Origin: Clostridiales bacterium FE2011
Lineage (GTDB): Bacteria; Bacillota; Clostridia; Christensenellales; Aristaeellaceae
DNA length: 64,000 nt
Direction: 5' to 3'
Assembly (NCBI GenBank): GCA_017569305.1
Contig: CP069418.1
Span: 3,162,001 to 3,226,000 of the forward strand
The position numbers were made by a program, and so were the translations under genes. The notes beneath the pieces are model-generated. The model made no database searches. It was not told where the DNA came from and saw only the letters and a program-made list of their open reading frames with translations. Shown in pieces: positions 60,167 through 64,000 of the stretch (positions are counted from its first letter, which is position 1; each line of letters starts with the position of its first letter).

Positions 60167-61405
60167 ATGCGCACGACCTGTGTTAGGACCTTCATATCGC
60201 TGATCCTGGTACTTTCCGTATTGCTTTCCGTGGGCGCTGCCTTTGCCGAGAAGACCGTCACGATTACTTTCACAGGTGACGTGACGCTGGGCGGAGTGGC
60301 GAACGAGCAGGGCAGGCCGGACAGCTTTGACAACGCGGTGAAAGAAAAAGGATATGATTACTTTTTCTCAAATTTCCGGGAGATGTTTGAGCAGGATGAC
60401 CTGACGGTCATCAACCTGGAAGGCCCGCTGACGGACAGTAAGGCAAACAAGTCCAGCAAGCTGCACGTTTTCCGCGGCAATACAGAATATGCGAAGATCC
60501 TGGCACAGAACAGCATTGAAGCTGCGTCCCTGTCCAACAATCATGTGGGTGATTACGGCAAGCAGGGTGAGGAGAATACCAAGAAGGCGCTGGATAATAA
60601 CAATGTTAAGTGGTTCCAGGACTTCACCTACTACCTGTATGAAAAGGACGGAGTGCGCATCGCGTTCTTCGCCCTTCAGAATTCTGTGCTCTATACACAG
60701 CGGCCGAAGTTCCTGAAGAAGATCGCCGAGGCCCGGGAAGTGGATAAAGCGAACGCTGTTATTGTCTGCTGGCATACGGGTACGGAATATAAGCGGTACC
60801 ATGACGAAGACACAGAGCGGAAAGTCACCGGGCTGATCAAGGACGCGGGCGTTGACCTGATCATCATCAATCATCCCCACGTTGCCCAGGGCATGGGCGT
60901 GATCAACAACCGGAGCGTGTTCTACTCGCTGGGCAATTTCGTGTTCGGCGGCAACCGGAACATCCGGACCGGCAAAGTGCCGAAGGATCCGCTGGCCATT
61001 TCACTGTACGGCCTGGTGGTTCAGGCAAAACTGACCTTCAGCAACGATAACCAGTATCTGGGCCAGCAGATGACGGCTTACCCGGTGTTTACCACCAGTT
61101 CGAACCCGGATTACCAGCCGGAGGGCGAACTGACCCAGAAACTGCTGTTTCCCAATGACTACCATCCCATGCGCCTGACGATGAAGCAGGCACAGGCGGT
61201 CTACGAAATCATGAAGCAGGATACGTCCATCGAGCTTCCGCCGATGACGGAAAAGGACGGCAAAACTGAAATTGTTTTCCCGTATCTGCCATCCTTTGAC
61301 GGCGTTATGATTCCGGAAAATGATGATACAGTCGACAAGGCCGGGGCGCCGGGAGCACCGAGCGCAAAACCGACCAGAGAGAAAAAGAACAGTACAGGCA
61401 AGTAA
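60167..61405 (+). CDS. CapA/PgsA-like exported metallophosphoesterase-fold protein
   Basis: Protein of 412 residues with a signal peptide (about 1-27, ending AAFA). It has the CapA (PGA_cap) pattern: FTGDVTLGG, INLEGPLTD, ASLSNNHVGDYG, VIVCWHTGTEY, IINHPHVAQGM and FYSLGNFVFGG. The family is calcineurin-like and includes proteins of poly-gamma-glutamate capsule synthesis and others of unknown role. No capB or capC is nearby, so capsule synthesis is not supported. It starts 5 bp after the VTC gene, with GGGGAGGAA upstream. Confidence 0.88.
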   Translation: MRTTCVRTFISLILVLSVLLSVGAAFAEKTVTITFTGDVTLGGVANEQGRPDSFDNAVKEKGYDYFFSNFREMFEQDDLTVINLEGPLTDSKANKSSKLHVFRGNTEYAKILAQNSIEAASLSNNHVGDYGKQGEENTKKALDNNNVKWFQDFTYYLYEKDGVRIAFFALQNSVLYTQRPKFLKKIAEAREVDKANAVIVCWHTGTEYKRYHDEDTERKVTGLIKDAGVDLIIINHPHVAQGMGVINNRSVFYSLGNFVFGGNRNIRTGKVPKDPLAISLYGLVVQAKLTFSNDNQYLGQQMTAYPVFTTSSNPDYQPEGELTQKLLFPNDYHPMRLTMKQAQAVYEIMKQDTSIELPPMTEKDGKTEIVFPYLPSFDGVMIPENDDTVDKAGAPGAPSAKPTREKKNSTGK

Positions 61406-61421
61406 GGAAGGACAGGAAACA

Positions 61422-63323
61422 ATGAGCGAGACAAACGAATCTTTGATTCCGAAATGGCACAGGGAACTGGAACTGTTCAGCGGGATCAAGCCCCTGCTGA
61501 TCCTGGAAGGCAATGTGCTGGATCAGTACCGCTATCCGTTGAAAGGCTCCGTGGAGCAGGATGAAATCATCCCGCTGAGCCGGTACCTGCACACCTTCTT
61601 TTCAGACAACGGATATGACCAGGTGGTGTTCTACAGCAACCTGGTCGGTTTTATGAGCCCCTATGATCCTTCCATGCTGAACCGCTTCGCCGCAGCCACG
61701 GGAACGACCATCAAGGACGGCGCGATCCAGGCGGAATTCAAGGGCAACGGTGCGGATACCGCTCCCAACGTGATCCGCCGGGCAATGTTCCAGCGCAAGG
61801 CCGCCACGGTCACCGTGCTGGAAATGGCCAGCCATTACATTACAACGCCCGAGCGTATGGACCAGCAGGACGTGAACAGCTTCAACATCCTGATGCAGAG
61901 CGCCCTTAGCGCTTCCTGGGTCCGGACGACCCAGGGGAAGAAGCAGAACCTGCTGATACTGCTGGTGAACAAGCTGAATGACCTGCCGGCCTGGTTCTAC
62001 CTGAACAACCCGGTCTGCAAGATCCTCCGGCTGGAAGCCCCGGACCGGGAGGAACGGAAGCGGATGATGACCGGCAACAACTTTGCCGGGTTCTTCTCCG
62101 GCACCGTTTACCGCCGGGATCTGCCGTACTATAACGAGCATCCGGACGAACTGGAACGGATCAAGGAGCGCTTCGTCGGCCTGACCGAGGGCATGACCTT
62201 TACAGAACTGGACGAAATGCGGCTGCTGTGCAAGAAGGAAGAGATTCCGATCAAGGATCTGTGCACAGTGGTGGATCTGTATAAATACGGCATCAAGGAG
62301 AATCCCTGGAGCCGCCTGAACATGGAAAGCCTGAAGACGGCCAAACAGGACTTCGAAAAGCGGATCAAGGGACAGGATACCGCCCTGGAGCGGACGCTGG
62401 ACGTGGTCAAGCGCGCCGTGACCGGTATGAACGGCGTCAATTCCTCTTCCGCCGGCAAGCCCAAGGGCGTGTTGTTCTTCGCCGGCCCCACCGGTACCGG
62501 TAAAACTGAAACCGCTAAAGCCCTGGCTGAAAAGCTGTTTGGCGATGAAAGCACCTGTATCCGCTTTGACATGAGTGAATACGGCCAGAGCCATTCTGAC
62601 CAGAAACTGATGGGTGCACCTCCCGGATATGTGGGATATGAAGCCGGTGGTCAGCTGACCAACGCGGTGAAGAAGAATCCCTTCTGCATCCTGCTGTTTG
62701 ATGAAATTGAAAAGGCCCATTCCTCCATCCTGGACAAGTTCCTGCAGATCCTGGAAGACGGCCGGATGACCGACGGACAGGGGAATACGGTCTATTTCTC
62801 CGAGACGATCATCATCTTCACCAGCAACCTGGGTATCTACGTCAAGGACGCTTTCGGAAACCGGGAACCCAACGTGACCATGGATATGCCTTATCCGGAA
62901 GTACAGACCAAGGTCCGTTCCGCCATTGAGGATTATTTCAAACTGGAACTGGGACGGCCTGAAATCCTGAACCGTATCGGCGAAAACATCGTGGTGTTTG
63001 ACTACATCCGCAGGGAAGCCGCCGAACTGATCCTGAAGGCCCAGGTGAACAAGATCATCAGCCGGCTGCGGGAACAGAAGAATATCAACATCCGGATCGA
63101 AGACTTCGCCTATGCGAGCCTGCAGGAAGCCGCTACCTTCGACCTGTCCAACGGCGGCCGCGGTATCGGCAACCAGGTGGAAAGCCTCCTGATCAACCCG
63201 CTGAGCCGCTGGCTGTTTGACAACGGGGTTACCGGAGACGCGGACATCGTAATCGAAGGCTTCAACACGACGGCCAATCCGCCGAGTGTGATCTGCCGCA
63301 GGGAGGAGGCCGCTGAAAAATGA
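61422..63323 (+). CDS. ClpB/ClpA-like AAA+ ATPase with degenerate N-terminal half
   Basis: Cytoplasmic AAA+ protein of 633 residues. The N-terminal 330 residues look like a degenerate first AAA domain: LLILEGNVLDQYR at the start, but no Walker A loop. The C-terminal half is a complete class 2 AAA module: GPTGTGKTETAKAL near 355, the DMSEYGQSHSDQKLMGAPPGYVGYE pore region (written here only by its ends: DMSEYG to GYVGYE), LLFDEIEKAH near 424, arginine-finger segment GRPEILNRIGENIVVF near 511 and a sensor-2 GRGIG near 579. No ClpB middle domain or ClpP-docking IGF-type loop is visible, so it may remodel or unfold a partner rather than feed ClpP. ATG 61422 follows AAGGAAGGA. The next gene overlaps by 4 nt. 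Confidence 0.85.
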   Translation: MSETNESLIPKWHRELELFSGIKPLLILEGNVLDQYRYPLKGSVEQDEIIPLSRYLHTFFSDNGYDQVVFYSNLVGFMSPYDPSMLNRFAAATGTTIKDGAIQAEFKGNGADTAPNVIRRAMFQRKAATVTVLEMASHYITTPERMDQQDVNSFNILMQSALSASWVRTTQGKKQNLLILLVNKLNDLPAWFYLNNPVCKILRLEAPDREERKRMMTGNNFAGFFSGTVYRRDLPYYNEHPDELERIKERFVGLTEGMTFTELDEMRLLCKKEEIPIKDLCTVVDLYKYGIKENPWSRLNMESLKTAKQDFEKRIKGQDTALERTLDVVKRAVTGMNGVNSSSAGKPKGVLFFAGPTGTGKTETAKALAEKLFGDESTCIRFDMSEYGQSHSDQKLMGAPPGYVGYEAGGQLTNAVKKNPFCILLFDEIEKAHSSILDKFLQILEDGRMTDGQGNTVYFSETIIIFTSNLGIYVKDAFGNREPNVTMDMPYPEVQTKVRSAIEDYFKLELGRPEILNRIGENIVVFDYIRREAAELILKAQVNKIISRLREQKNINIRIEDFAYASLQEAATFDLSNGGRGIGNQVESLLINPLSRWLFDNGVTGDADIVIEGFNTTANPPSVICRREEAAEK

Positions 63324-63991
63324 GTGATCAGTATAACAGCCCCATGGACCAGAATGAGTTCATGAAGCGGATGAAAGCCATTGCCTCGGACCTGTGGGGA
63401 GGCGTGATGCCGGTGGCGTCGGAAGCGCCTGCTGCTGCAGAGCCTGCCCAGCCCAAGCCTGCTGTGAAGGAAACGGAAAAACCCGGCACGGAGATCCGGA
63501 ACCTCTGGAAGACCGCGGATGAGTCCATTGACTGGACGGACGCGCTGTCCCACAGCACGCCGGCGGATGGACTGACCACCCTGAAGATGTGGTCCTTCTA
63601 CCACAAGCACGCGGAAAAGGTGCTGGCTGGAGACCTGGATGCCTATACGGAAGTCCTGCAGAAGGCCAATCCGCTGGGAGAACTGACGGATTATGCCGAG
63701 AACATCAGCATGCGGGCCGTGTCCGCTTCGAAGCTGGAAAGCACCTTCATCTGCAAGGCCGGGTACATGGAAAAGAACAGGAAGCTGTATCTGTCCGCCA
63801 TGGGCCTCCGGATCGCCCGGGACCTGCTGGCCTGCCTGCCGGTGGAGGAAGTGACCGTGAAGGGCGAGTACGCGGGAGAAACCGTGTTTAATGCCACTTA
63901 TCCGCGGCTGCAGCTGCTGCATCGGAATTTCATGTTTGTGGATCCGGTGGAACTGTCTGTGGAATGCGGCGGAGAATTCAAGGGTATTTAA
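63320..63991 (+). CDS. Conserved-looking protein of unknown function coupled to the AAA+ ATPase
   Basis: I do not recognise this 223-residue protein. Its N-terminus (about 1-60) is Met/Ala/Pro-rich and looks disordered, with AAAEPAQPKPAVKETEKP. Residues 60-223 look globular, mixed alpha/beta, with VLAGDLDAYTEVLQKANPLGEL, FICKAGYMEKNRKLYLSA and FMFVDPVELSVECGGEF. There is no signal peptide or membrane segment. The ATG overlaps the ATPase stop codon (ATGA), so the two are translationally coupled and it may be an adaptor or substrate of the ATPase (inference). The stop codon is at 63989-63991, 9 bp before the window end; the operon may continue. Confidence 0.8.
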   Translation: MSDQYNSPMDQNEFMKRMKAIASDLWGGVMPVASEAPAAAEPAQPKPAVKETEKPGTEIRNLWKTADESIDWTDALSHSTPADGLTTLKMWSFYHKHAEKVLAGDLDAYTEVLQKANPLGELTDYAENISMRAVSASKLESTFICKAGYMEKNRKLYLSAMGLRIARDLLACLPVEEVTVKGEYAGETVFNATYPRLQLLHRNFMFVDPVELSVECGGEFKGI

Positions 63992-64000
63992 AGAAAACAG

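Noticed and set aside
60167..61405. Poly-gamma-glutamate capsule synthesis
   Set aside because: Only a CapA-like gene is present; capB and capC are missing and the neighbours point elsewhere.

Overview
The window looks like a chromosomal segment of an anaerobic gut or rumen Firmicute of the Clostridia. The evidence is Gram-positive sortase/LPxTG surface proteins, a FabK-type enoyl-ACP reductase, the L7Ae-rpsL-rpsG-fusA-tuf order, a GH5 cellulase and GH94 phosphorylase, and fairly GC-rich coding DNA with AT-rich spacers. I cannot place the genus; a Christensenellales/Aristaeella-like rumen lineage is only a guess. I saw no tRNA, rRNA, CRISPR array, phage or transposase gene.

Layout. (1) 1-15300: a surface-protein locus with an isopeptide pilin (LPSTG), a secreted GH5 glucanase, a class C sortase, a 3352-residue Cna-B/SpaA adhesin (LPSTG) and a secreted acidic repeat protein. 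(2) 15300-22400: M29 aminopeptidase, GH94 disaccharide phosphorylase plus trmO, and serC-serA. (3) 22730-30240, minus strand: rpoB-rpoC. (4) 30420-31460: a secreted metallo-beta-lactamase-fold hydrolase. (5) 31650-39070: rplGB-rpsL-rpsG-fusA-tuf-rpmG-secE-nusG-rplK-rplA, with two L1-site mimics in front of rplK and rplA. (6) 39518-49009: a full fatty-acid synthesis operon acpP-fabK-fabD-fabG-fabF-accB-fabZ-accC-accD-accA with an acyl-CoA synthetase at its end and no fabH. (7) 49006-51555: a PAS/winged-helix regulator and a hot-dog thioesterase. (8) 51793-54945: a SWIM-SNF2 helicase. (9) 55247-63991: a six-gene operon, CotH kinase with lamin-tail domains, DUF4956 membrane protein, VTC-type polyphosphate polymerase, CapA-like protein, ClpB-like AAA+ ATPase and an unknown protein. 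This last operon is the best candidate for an incompletely described system.

How the parts fit. The GH5 and GH94 genes each have a consensus-like promoter preceded by an AAACGTTT-centred LacI-family operator, suggesting co-regulation of extracellular glucan cleavage and intracellular phosphorolysis. The translation genes form long co-directional operons, while rpoBC runs the other way and rplJ-rplL are not next to rplA. The fatty-acid genes are tightly coupled, with ATGA overlaps.

The spacers are unusually rich in structure. There are at least six pairs of inverted heptanucleotide arrays (AATTATG/AATTCAT type), two unpaired arrays, a chain of hairpins joined by TGAAATATT linkers, and two other REP-like elements. 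Most lie between an operon's terminator and the next promoter.
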